Positions 1-6,173 of a DNA stretch of 6,888 bases are shown here, piece by piece. Position 1 is the first letter of the stretch, and each line of letters opens with the position of its first letter. The notes under the pieces were generated by a model that had not been told where the DNA came from, searched no databases, and worked only from the letters and a program-made list of their open reading frames with translations. Origin of the DNA: Spirochaetales bacterium. Its GTDB lineage: Bacteria; Spirochaetota; Spirochaetia; DSM-16054; Sediminispirochaetaceae. The stretch lies in assembly GCA_021767325.1 (NCBI GenBank), contig JAASTM010000122.1, positions 1 to 6,888 of the forward strand. Reading direction: 5' to 3'. Both the position numbers and the translations under genes were made by a program.

Positions 1-84
1 AGACTCACGCGCTTCCTGTGCGGAAAGCACCGCTGAACAGATGAGAAAGAAAATAAGCCAAAAATAAAAACGGCGGGTCCTCAT
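1..84 (-). CDS. N-terminus of an exported protein, function unknown (3' part beyond window)
   Basis: An ATG at 84 opens a frame that runs without a stop to the left window edge (28 codons visible). The translation has the layout of a Sec signal peptide: a basic n-region (MRTRR), a hydrophobic core (about residues 6-20, FYFWLIFFLICSAV) and an Ala-X-Ala-like cleavage region with a likely cut after LSA, before QEARES. A Cys lies at residue 17, but Leu-Ile-Cys-Ser is inside the hydrophobic core, so a lipoprotein is less likely than a signal peptidase I substrate. It starts 52 bases after the GH31 stop and in the same direction, so it may belong to the same unit. No Shine-Dalgarno sequence is seen before the ATG, and the start codon lies inside a predicted hairpin arm (73-130). 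An in-frame GTG at 111 is possible but also lacks a ribosome binding site. The mature protein is outside the window, so no function can be given. Confidence 0.6.
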   Translation of the reverse strand, partial: MRTRRFYFWLIFFLICSAVLSAQEARES

Positions 85-130
85 ATTACTATAATCGGCA
101 TATACCGTCACAGTTTAATGAGAAACCCGC
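61..130 (-). terminator. Imperfect hairpin plus U-run enclosing the start codon of the left-edge gene
   Basis: On the minus-strand RNA, GCGGGU (130-125) pairs with ACCCGC (78-73). A U.G wobble and one bulged U follow, then CUCAU (122-118) pairs with AUGAG (84-80). The closed region 117-85 holds a small hairpin CGGU-AUAU-GCCG (107-96). The stem is followed by CG and then UUUUUAUUUUU (70-60). This is the form of an intrinsic terminator after the GH31 gene, but its 3' arm contains the ATG of the next gene and its U-run is that gene's signal-peptide coding sequence. It could terminate transcription, attenuate it, or hide the start codon. The large loop lowers confidence. Confidence 0.35.
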
Positions 131-136
131 TGTATA

Positions 137-2176
137 CTAACTCAGCTCGCCTCTGATCTTATCAAACAGCTCTGTGAACTGCGAAGCCTTGCGGTAGAAG
201 ACCGGCGGGTGTCCGATTGGGGCGGCGACCCTTACATTACCGCCGCTGTATTCCCGTCCGCTCCACAGATGAACCCATACGTCATCCGGCAGATATACAC
301 TGTGATTCTGCTTGCCTTTTTTATACACCGGGGCTACCAGCAGGTCGCTCCCGTACATATACTCGTATTTCAGCTTATGCAGGTGCTCATCACCGGGATA
401 CATCAGCGCCGGATGACGATTGGCCGCCAGCCCCGTGTCGGCGTATTCCCGGGCAACCTGCAGGTGGTAGGGTTTGAGCATGGTGAACAGACGGGTCATA
501 CGGGCCAGATGATCCAGGGTTTCCTGGTCGGAGTTGAACTGCCAGCAGTTATCCGGACGGTTGCTTTCATGCGAGCGCATGATCTGATTGAAGGGTGCAA
601 ACTCCGCCCAGCGCAGAAAGGTCTCCTTATTGCGCTTGATCCATCCCAGCGAGGTAAACCCGCCCAGGTCGCTGTGGTAGAATCCTACACCGCTGAACCC
701 GGCCGAGACTCCGGCGGTGATTGCGGTAGCCAGACCGTCACCTAGCGAAAAGTTCACCAGCTGGTCACCGCCCCAGTATGAAAGTGCATACCGGGAGGCC
801 TGATTATAGCCGGAACGGTTGAAAAACACGATTTTCCCGAGTGCTCCGACCTCTTCCACCGCCTCACGGTTGGCCCGGGCCCATTCAACCGGATATCGGT
901 TGTGGAACGTCTCGGCGCTCTCACCTGAATATAGTACTGCATCGGTCGGCAGATATTCACCGTAGTCACACATCCAACCATCCAGCCCGATACCGATCAT
1001 GTGCTCTTTTATGATTCCCTTTATCCACTCAAAGGCCTCGGGGTTGGTCAGGTCGAGCAGGGCTGCCGGAAAGGTAGTTACTTCAATCAGATAATCCTCA
1101 CCCTTCGCATTTTTTATAAGATAGCCCTTTTCACTGGCCTCCTCATAAAGGTCCTCCTCGATGGCGAGAAAGGGATTGATGTACCCCAGAAAGCGAACTC
1201 CTCGTTCATTGAGGCTTTTGATCTGCTCCGGAAGCTGGGGGTACTGGTCCTGCGCATATTTCCAGTTCCACATCAACTGCTTACCGAAGGCGGTGACCCG
1301 CTTCCCTTCCCAATCCTGGGTCCAGAGTCCGCCGACCTGTACTCCCGCTGCGCGAGCATCGTCGAGTTTTCTCTCAATCTCCTCGCGGCCGCCCTGAACC
1401 CCGAGCCACATCCCGTCGTAGGTCCATTCGGGCAGCGGCGGCTGAATTCCGTGGATCTGGTTGAGTGCCGCAGCGGCCGCACGGAAGTCCGCTTCTACCC
1501 CTATGCGGATGCTCGGCAGCTCCCAGAAATGCAGACTGTAACCTTTCGACGAGCTGAAATCGAATTCGGCATACGCACTGGCCTCGGCATAACAGTACCA
1601 GCCCCTGGAGCTGACAAAGCTGGTAGCCGGATAATAGGTTGAATACCAGTGCCCCCCGGCGCTGGAGTGGATGTTTGCAAAAGTGGTAATCAGCCCCTTG
1701 CCGCGGCCCACCCCCTGTTCCTCTACCCATAGCGGGACCTTGCTGCCCTTCAAGTCGAGGCGCGAGTACTGCTCGCCGCAGCCGTACAGATGTTCGTCCT
1801 GCTCGGCGGCCAGGTTCAGCCATACCCGGTTGAAGCCTAACTCCTCTCCGTCAGCAGATGAAAATCTGATATAGAGTTCGCCGCCTTCCACGGAGCACTG
1901 CAGCTGGAGGCCGTTTACATCCTGTAGAACAACCCGTTGCTGCTCCTCCACGCTCACCTGTAAATCCTGAACAGCCTGTTTTTGAAGAAGCTTGTCCTTT
2001 ATTTTGTAATTCGCATGCTGGCTTCGATACACAGCCTGTCCCTTTCCAAGGACGAGACAGGGATTCGATTTACTGTGTTCGATTATCCGTTTGCCTTTGA
2101 AGTATACACGGAGGGAGTCTTCTGAGCGCTGTACCTGCAGAAGTTCCTCGCTGATGTTCGCAACCTGTGCTTGCAT
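137..2176 (-). CDS. GH31 alpha-glycosidase, sulfoquinovosidase (YihQ)-like, with altered sulfonate-binding residues
   Basis: This is a 679-residue retaining glycoside hydrolase of family 31, matching E. coli YihQ almost exactly in length and alignable to it with an offset of one residue. The N-terminal beta-sandwich spans about 1-245, the (beta/alpha)8 barrel about 246-575, and C-terminal beta domains the rest. The catalytic nucleophile is Asp404 (WMCDYGEYLP) and the general acid/base is Asp471 (YWGGDQ); Arg454, Asp503, Arg534 and His536 fit other conserved GH31 positions. In YihQ, Gln262, Gln288, Arg301, Trp304 and Tyr508 form the substrate signature, the last three contacting the sulfonate. 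Here they are Gln261, Gln287, Gln300, Trp303 and Phe507, so the Arg and the Tyr are lost. No signal peptide is present, so it acts in the cytoplasm on an imported glycoside, matching the ABC importer upstream. The ATG at 2176 has an AAAGGG ribosome binding site eight bases upstream. Family assignment is firm; substrate is open: sulfoquinovoside, plain alpha-glucoside or another acidic glycoside. Confidence 0.93.
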   Translation of the reverse strand: MQAQVANISEELLQVQRSEDSLRVYFKGKRIIEHSKSNPCLVLGKGQAVYRSQHANYKIKDKLLQKQAVQDLQVSVEEQQRVVLQDVNGLQLQCSVEGGELYIRFSSADGEELGFNRVWLNLAAEQDEHLYGCGEQYSRLDLKGSKVPLWVEEQGVGRGKGLITTFANIHSSAGGHWYSTYYPATSFVSSRGWYCYAEASAYAEFDFSSSKGYSLHFWELPSIRIGVEADFRAAAAALNQIHGIQPPLPEWTYDGMWLGVQGGREEIERKLDDARAAGVQVGGLWTQDWEGKRVTAFGKQLMWNWKYAQDQYPQLPEQIKSLNERGVRFLGYINPFLAIEEDLYEEASEKGYLIKNAKGEDYLIEVTTFPAALLDLTNPEAFEWIKGIIKEHMIGIGLDGWMCDYGEYLPTDAVLYSGESAETFHNRYPVEWARANREAVEEVGALGKIVFFNRSGYNQASRYALSYWGGDQLVNFSLGDGLATAITAGVSAGFSGVGFYHSDLGGFTSLGWIKRNKETFLRWAEFAPFNQIMRSHESNRPDNCWQFNSDQETLDHLARMTRLFTMLKPYHLQVAREYADTGLAANRHPALMYPGDEHLHKLKYEYMYGSDLLVAPVYKKGKQNHSVYLPDDVWVHLWSGREYSGGNVRVAAPIGHPPVFYRKASQFTELFDKIRGELS

Positions 2177-2192
2177 ATAGTTAACCCTTTAT

Positions 2193-2222
2193 AAAAAACG
2201 GCGCCCGTAGTCGAACGCCGTT
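2193..2222 (-). terminator. Intrinsic terminator or attenuator between the second permease and GH31 genes
   Basis: On the minus-strand RNA a perfect 7-bp stem, AACGGCG (2222-2216) with CGCCGUU (2203-2197), closes a 12-base loop and runs straight into six U (2198-2193). It begins 22 bases after the permease stop and ends 16 bases before the GH31 start codon. The U-run is followed at once by the GH31 ribosome binding site (AAAGGG). With only 68 bases between the two genes there is little room for a separate GH31 promoter after it, so partial read-through that lowers GH31 relative to the transporter is the simplest reading. Confidence 0.65.
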
Positions 2223-2244
2223 GAAGTTTTGCTGTGTGTTAGGT

Positions 2245-3078
2245 TTATCCCTTGACCGCCCCAGCGGTCAAGCCGCTGATGATCTTATCGTGGAAGAACA
2301 CGTACACAATGATACTCGGAATCATAGTAAGGACAACCGCTGCGTACATCGAGGGATAGTCGCTGCGGAACTGGGTAGTAAAAAAACTGATACCCAGTTG
2401 GATGGTCCTCACACTGCTTGATGAGGTCAACAGAAGTGCGTAAATAAACTCGTTCCACGACCAGATAAAGGTGAGCGTACCGGCGGTTACCAGGCCCGAT
2501 CGCGAGAGCGGCAATACCACCTTGGTGTAACGTTGTGCAAAAGTACAGCCGTCGATTATTGCGGCATCCTCCAAATCTTTGGGAATGTTCACCATAAATG
2601 ACTTTATGAGAAAGAACGAAATGGGGATATTGATGGCCGCATATGTGATGACTAGTGCCATGCGGGTGTCATATAAACCCAGATTACGGATGATGGTCAG
2701 ATACGGCACCATGAATGCCACAATCGGCATCAACACACCGGCGACAATCACATTCGATATGGTCTGTTTGAATGCAAACTCTTCTCTCGATATGACAAAC
2801 GAGGCCAAGGAGGTTACAAAGAGATTCAGGAGTGTGGCGGTGGTTGCAATAATAATCGAGTTCATAAACAGCACATGCATATTGGCCACACTGACGGCGT
2901 TTATGTAGTTTTCGAACTGCCACATCGCCGGCATGGCCAGCGGAGCGGTATTGAATTCTGCCTCGGTCTTGAATGAAGTGAGAATCAGCCAGATTAGCGG
3001 GAGTACTGCTATCAGGAAAAAGAACAAGAGGTACGCCCATTTAAACACTTCTATTATAATAGTTCTAATTTTATTCAT
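2245..3078 (-). CDS. CUT1-family sugar ABC transporter permease (MalG type)
   Basis: This is the inner-membrane permease subunit of a carbohydrate ABC importer and should pair with the MalF-type subunit encoded just upstream. It has 277 residues with a hydrophobic first helix (about 13-34), the segment LTSFKTEAEF after it that is typical of MalG-like proteins, and about six membrane helices. The cytoplasmic coupling loop that contacts the ATPase is at about 165-195 (IPKDLEDAAIIDGC, then VVLPLSRSG), a recognisable EAA loop with Asp176-Gly177. The C-terminus ends in LTAGAVKG, common in this family. The start is chosen at ATG 3078 because AGGTGGAG lies six bases upstream. A GTG at 3090 in the same frame would add four residues but has a weaker ribosome binding site. 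It starts 21 bases after the previous permease stop. The transported sugar cannot be read from the sequence; the GH31 gene downstream suggests an alpha-glycoside. Confidence 0.93.
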   Translation of the reverse strand: MNKIRTIIIEVFKWAYLLFFFLIAVLPLIWLILTSFKTEAEFNTAPLAMPAMWQFENYINAVSVANMHVLFMNSIIIATTATLLNLFVTSLASFVISREEFAFKQTISNVIVAGVLMPIVAFMVPYLTIIRNLGLYDTRMALVITYAAINIPISFFLIKSFMVNIPKDLEDAAIIDGCTFAQRYTKVVLPLSRSGLVTAGTLTFIWSWNEFIYALLLTSSSSVRTIQLGISFFTTQFRSDYPSMYAAVVLTMIPSIIVYVFFHDKIISGLTAGAVKG

Positions 3079-3084
3079 AGTATT

Positions 3085-3092
3085 CTCCACCT
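3085..3092 (-). promoter_or_regulatory. Ribosome binding site deciding the MalG-type permease start
   Basis: AGGTGGAG on the minus strand sits six bases before ATG 3078, an ideal spacing. The alternative GTG start at 3090 lies inside this motif and is preceded only by a weak purine stretch, so ATG 3078 is preferred. Confidence 0.7.
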
Positions 3093-3099
3093 CTACGTC

Positions 3100-3984
3100 C
3101 TATTGGTCTTCCCCGGTAAGGCTTTTGCGGCCGAGGGTTTGGTTCAAAGTGACAATTACAAAAAAACCGACCACAACAAGTATCGTTCCAATAGTACTGG
3201 CCTGCCCGAGCTTGCGAGCTCCGATCTTGTCATACATCATCAGCGCCAGGGTCGAAGTACTGTGCCCCGGTCCTCCGCCGGTCATCAGGAAAGTGGCTTC
3301 GAAGTGCCGTAGTCCGTAAGCCATAGCCAGGGTCATCGCCGTTACGATAATTCCCCACACTACCGGCAGTGTAATCAGGGTCTCCTGCTGCCAGACAGAT
3401 GCACCGTCTATTTCAGCCGCTTCGTAGTAGGAGGTAGGAATCGACATAACCCCGGCCAGGATAATGATCATGAAATACCCGATGTACATGACTTCCTGCG
3501 CAATGATCGCCGGAAGCGCGGTTGCAAACTCACCAAGCCAGTTATGTGACCATTCATTTCCGGTAATAAGACTCAGGACAGCATTCAAAGCACCATACTC
3601 GGCGTTGTAGACCGCCTTCCACAGCATTGCGATAGCAACCCCGGAGATGACCTTCGGAATAAAATATACGGTTCGCAGACTCTTCCAGAATAGCGGCCTA
3701 CGCGCCAGGATAAATGCAATGATTGTCGCCAACCCGATTTGCAGAAAACCAAGCGAAAGGGCCCAGAAAATATTGTTGCGCACCGAGATTTGAAGTGTCG
3801 AGCTCTTGAAGAGCGAGGCATAGTTCTTGAAACCGACGAACTCCATTGCGCTGATACCGTTCCATTTGGTGAGACTCGAGAAAAAAACGAACCCGAACGG
3901 ATAGATAAAAAATGCAATATACATTGCGGTAATTGGAAGCATGAAAATTAATATCCACTTCCAGTTTTTATTCTTCACCAACAT
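3100..3984 (-). CDS. CUT1-family sugar ABC transporter permease (MalF/UgpA type)
   Basis: This 294-residue inner-membrane protein is the first permease subunit of the importer. A short basic N-terminus precedes helix 1 (about 10-36). The segment FVGFKNYASLF (49-59) is the usual periplasmic motif of the family, the EAA coupling loop is EAAEIDGASVWQQ then LITLP (188-207), and the region TGGGPGHSTSTLALMMYDK (235-253) is a hallmark of CUT1 MalF/UgpA-like permeases. About six membrane helices are visible. ATG 3984 is preceded by AAGGAG about eight bases upstream. The gene follows the binding-protein gene after 84 bases that hold a strong hairpin, and precedes the MalG-type permease by 21 bases. 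No ATPase gene is present, so energy is likely supplied by a shared MsmK/MalK-type ATPase encoded elsewhere. Substrate specificity is unknown. Confidence 0.94.
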   Translation of the reverse strand: MLVKNKNWKWILIFMLPITAMYIAFFIYPFGFVFFSSLTKWNGISAMEFVGFKNYASLFKSSTLQISVRNNIFWALSLGFLQIGLATIIAFILARRPLFWKSLRTVYFIPKVISGVAIAMLWKAVYNAEYGALNAVLSLITGNEWSHNWLGEFATALPAIIAQEVMYIGYFMIIILAGVMSIPTSYYEAAEIDGASVWQQETLITLPVVWGIIVTAMTLAMAYGLRHFEATFLMTGGGPGHSTSTLALMMYDKIGARKLGQASTIGTILVVVGFFVIVTLNQTLGRKSLTGEDQ

Positions 3985-4005
3985 AAGGGGGGCTCCTTAT
4001 AAAGT

Positions 4006-4031
4006 GGACGAGAGCCGTTAAGCCCTCGTCC
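4006..4031 (-). promoter_or_regulatory. Intercistronic hairpin between binding-protein and permease genes
   Basis: On the minus-strand RNA, GGACGAGGGC (4031-4022) pairs with GCUCUCGUCC (4015-4006) over ten base pairs, with one G.U wobble, around a six-base loop UUAACG. The wobble would be an A-C mismatch on the other strand, so the structure suits the operon's own transcript. No proper U-run follows (ACUUUAU), so it is more likely a 3'-end stabiliser or pause/attenuation element that keeps the binding protein more abundant than the permeases than a full terminator. It ends 21 bases before the permease start. Confidence 0.65.
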
Positions 4032-4068
4032 GTCATTGTGTGCTAATAATCACATGTAGGAAAAGCTG

Positions 4069-5346
4069 TTACTCGTTGGCAGCTTCCAGCATCTGTACGA
4101 ACTCTTCAGGAGTAGCTTTTCCCAGGGCCATCTGGTCCAGAGCTGCTCCGAACTCCTGTACTACAGAAGCGGGGAACTTACCAGCCATATGGCTTACTAC
4201 GAAAGAAGCATTTTCTTGCGCTTCAACAAATTTCTTCTGCAGGGGATCAACCTCGTCGCTTGCATCAAAGGTAAACTTCGGAACCATCAGGGCACCGGAA
4301 TCCATGGAGATGCGTTTTACGTTCTCGGGCTGGCTCATGTACTGCAGGAAAGTAACCGCGGCTTCGCGCTTGGCCGGATCGTCGGTTGCGCCGGAAGCTA
4401 GAACAGTCTGGATAAATCCGACCTGTGCACCCGATTCGCCGCCTGCAATTGCCGGAGCAGAAGTCAGCTCGGTTGTTTCATATACTTCGGGGGCATTTTC
4501 GCGAATATTACCGATGAACCAGGGGCCGTTGCAGAAAATTGCAGTTCTCTCAGCCAGGTAGTGGCCGGAAGGAATTGCAGGCCCGCCGCCGATGGCATCT
4601 TTGGTGGTGTTTCCGTTCGAGTAGAGCCGCTTCAGGATCTCAGCGCCTTCGACATAAGCAGGATCCGACAGGGGTTTGTCCCAGATGTCGGGACCGCCGA
4701 CGCTGGCCATGATGTGGGAGTACCACAGCATACTGGTCCAGGCATTAGCTCCACCGGTCATCTGTGAAGTCGGGGTTACGTCGATAGCTTTCAGCTTTTC
4801 GCAGGCGTCCCAGAATTCATCGTAGGTTTCCGGGAAACCGTCGATTCCGGCTTCTGCAAACAGATCGGCATTGTACCATATGGGGGTAATAGCCATTTCG
4901 TAGGGAATTACCTTGGTCGCGCCGTCGAGGGTTACCTCGTTTACAATACTGGGATCGAAGCGGTCGCCCCAGCTGCCGGCCAGATCTTCGCTAAAGTCTA
5001 CCAGGATGTCACCGGAGTAAAAATCTTTGGTATCCGGATTCCACTTCAGGGTAAAAATGTCAGGTACCTCTCCACCCGAAATCTGAGCAAGGATCTTCTT
5101 GTCATAGATATCGTAAGAGGGCATCTCTTCAATTTGCACCTTGATTTGACCGGCATACTCTTCGTTGAACTCAGCAACAATGTCTGCTACCGCATCTGCC
5201 TTTGCATCTTCACCAACCCAAATACAGGGCCAGTTAAGAGTTACTTCTTTCTGTTCCGCTTCCTGTTGTCCACCGGCTACAACCGGCATTGCCAGTACAG
5301 CAAGCAGAGCAATCAGTACGATAGAAAAAACAGTGAATTTTTTCAT
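4069..5346 (-). CDS. ABC transporter extracellular sugar-binding protein (CUT1, SBP family 1)
   Basis: This 425-residue protein captures the sugar outside the cytoplasmic membrane and delivers it to the two permeases. Residues 1-24 form a Sec signal peptide (MKKF, hydrophobic core 5-20, cleavage after PVVA). There is no lipobox Cys, so it is predicted to be soluble in the periplasm rather than a lipoprotein. The mature protein begins GGQQEAEQKE, a style common in spirochaete binding proteins. Family features are the opening beta strand TLNWPCIW (36-43), the helix ADAVADIVAEFNEEYAG, ILAQISGGEVPDIFTLKW (85-102), PYEMAITPIWYNADLFAEAGID (148-169), FCNGPWFIGNI (271-281) and FLQYMSQPENVKRIS (333-347). 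Trp residues at 43, 102, 157, 203, 208 and 276 are candidates for sugar stacking. The ATG has a purine-rich leader with two Shine-Dalgarno-like cores. It is the first gene of the uptake unit, behind a TTGACA promoter. The ligand cannot be assigned from sequence alone. Confidence 0.94.
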   Translation of the reverse strand: MKKFTVFSIVLIALLAVLAMPVVAGGQQEAEQKEVTLNWPCIWVGEDAKADAVADIVAEFNEEYAGQIKVQIEEMPSYDIYDKKILAQISGGEVPDIFTLKWNPDTKDFYSGDILVDFSEDLAGSWGDRFDPSIVNEVTLDGATKVIPYEMAITPIWYNADLFAEAGIDGFPETYDEFWDACEKLKAIDVTPTSQMTGGANAWTSMLWYSHIMASVGGPDIWDKPLSDPAYVEGAEILKRLYSNGNTTKDAIGGGPAIPSGHYLAERTAIFCNGPWFIGNIRENAPEVYETTELTSAPAIAGGESGAQVGFIQTVLASGATDDPAKREAAVTFLQYMSQPENVKRISMDSGALMVPKFTFDASDEVDPLQKKFVEAQENASFVVSHMAGKFPASVVQEFGAALDQMALGKATPEEFVQMLEAANE

Positions 5347-5349
5347 GTT

Positions 5350-5366
5350 CCTCCCTTTCCTCCTTT
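5350..5366 (-). promoter_or_regulatory. Double ribosome binding site of the sugar-binding protein gene
   Basis: Two Shine-Dalgarno cores precede ATG 5346: GGGAGG with three bases of spacing and AAAGGAGG with twelve. Neither has the ideal spacing alone, but the continuous purine tract should give strong ribosome loading, as expected for an abundant binding protein. Confidence 0.55.
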
Positions 5367-5394
5367 AAAAATGTTTATTTTCTTTCTATAAGTA

Positions 5395-5423
5395 AGTAGA
5401 CCACAGATATGGGCAGTTGTCAA
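5395..5423 (-). promoter_or_regulatory. Sigma70-type promoter candidate for the ABC transporter/GH31 unit
   Basis: On the minus strand a perfect -35 TTGACA (5423-5418) is followed after 17 bases by TCTACT (5400-5395), four of six matches to the -10 consensus. Transcription would start near 5388, leaving a leader of about 42 bases. The -35 overlaps the stop codon of the upstream exporter gene and lies in a small palindrome, GTTGACAAC. No recognised operator is evident. Confidence 0.55.
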
Positions 5424-6160
5424 CGAAAAATTATTGTTCCGTTTTTTATTATAAGATAGAAGCCGAGTAACAGCAAAGCAATATTCACGATGCGGCGAAA
5501 TATATCACGCCGGACCCTGAAGGCTGTCATTGATCCGAGTTTGGTAAACAGAAATACGAGCGGGATGAACGGCAGAGCCCTCAATGCATTCTGGTGGTTC
5601 AAATTACCGGTCCAGAGATGGGATGCAATCACCAACCCGCTGATGAGGGTAAAGAAAAACTGCAGATTCGCCCGGGCTATGTGGGGGTCCCGCTCACGGG
5701 CGAACATATACGGTACTATGGCCGATCCGGGAGCGGTAAAAGCACCGCCTAATAGTCCTGCCAGGGCGGGAAACAGGAGCGAGAACCGCGAATGGAAAAT
5801 CGGTGAGTCGGGATTCCGGTTCGGATTGAACTCTCGTAGCGTGACCGCCACCACCATCAGCCCCATAATAACCAAAACAATATGCTTGTTTACATACACC
5901 AGAAAGTAAGCCCCGGCAGGCACAAACAACGCGCTCATGAGAAACAGACAGAGGGTCTGTCTGTACTTTACCAACTTGCGTAGCAATATGAATGCATACA
6001 CACAGTTAGTGGTGCCTACAATCGCATTCATTCCGACCGCATCCCCCGGACTGAACAGAAGCGAGACCAGGGGAACCGACAACAGCCCGAAGCCGAAGCC
6101 GGTCACCCCCTGGGTAAAGCTGGCTGTTATATAGATTGCAGTGAGAAGGAGCGCAGTCAT
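5420..6160 (-). CDS. TauE/SafE-family membrane exporter (sulfite/organosulfonate exporter-like)
   Basis: This is a 246-residue integral membrane protein of the TauE/SafE (DUF81) family, whose studied members export sulfite, sulfoacetate or related organosulfur anions; many others have unknown cargo. Two related halves are visible, each with the family's glycine-rich motif: TQGVTGFGFGLLSVPLVSLL (16-35) and GLLGGAFTAPGSAIVP (135-150). About eight hydrophobic helices lie near 2-36 (counted as one or two), 44-60, 70-88, 92-108, 126-150, 164-182, 192-208 and 224-241, with basic cytoplasmic stretches such as FRVRRDIFRR (214-223). The start is ATG 6160, 13 bases after the preceding Fe-S gene; the frame is open further upstream, but that part overlaps the Fe-S gene and does not look like protein. 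The ribosome binding site (GGACGGA) is poor, which suggests translational coupling. It shares direction with the sugar operon below but is separated from it by a promoter-like site. No terminator is seen after it, so read-through is possible. Confidence 0.88.
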   Translation of the reverse strand: MTALLLTAIYITASFTQGVTGFGFGLLSVPLVSLLFSPGDAVGMNAIVGTTNCVYAFILLRKLVKYRQTLCLFLMSALFVPAGAYFLVYVNKHIVLVIMGLMVVAVTLREFNPNRNPDSPIFHSRFSLLFPALAGLLGGAFTAPGSAIVPYMFARERDPHIARANLQFFFTLISGLVIASHLWTGNLNHQNALRALPFIPLVFLFTKLGSMTAFRVRRDIFRRIVNIALLLLGFYLIIKNGTIIFR

Positions 6161-6173
6161 TCCGTCCAGCCCG

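Noticed and set aside
85..117. Promoter for the left-edge gene with TATAGT as -10
   Set aside because: The hexamer lies only a few bases before the ATG and no -35 at 16-18 bases matches well; read-through from GH31 is as likely.
209..745. 178-codon plus-strand open frame opposite the GH31 gene
   Set aside because: It lies wholly opposite a gene with clear catalytic motifs, and its translation shows no recognisable domain. It is an antisense shadow.
1001..1642. 213-codon plus-strand open frame
   Set aside because: It is antisense to the GH31 catalytic barrel, its translation resembles no family, and no ribosome binding site was seen.
1374..1823. 149-codon minus-strand open frame in another frame within GH31
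   Set aside because: Arg- and Gly-rich translation typical of an off-frame reading of a GC-rich gene; the GH31 frame is unquestionable.
4040..4561. 173-codon plus-strand open frame opposite the binding-protein gene
   Set aside because: It is the reverse of conserved binding-protein sequence and has a low-complexity Ser/Ala-rich translation.
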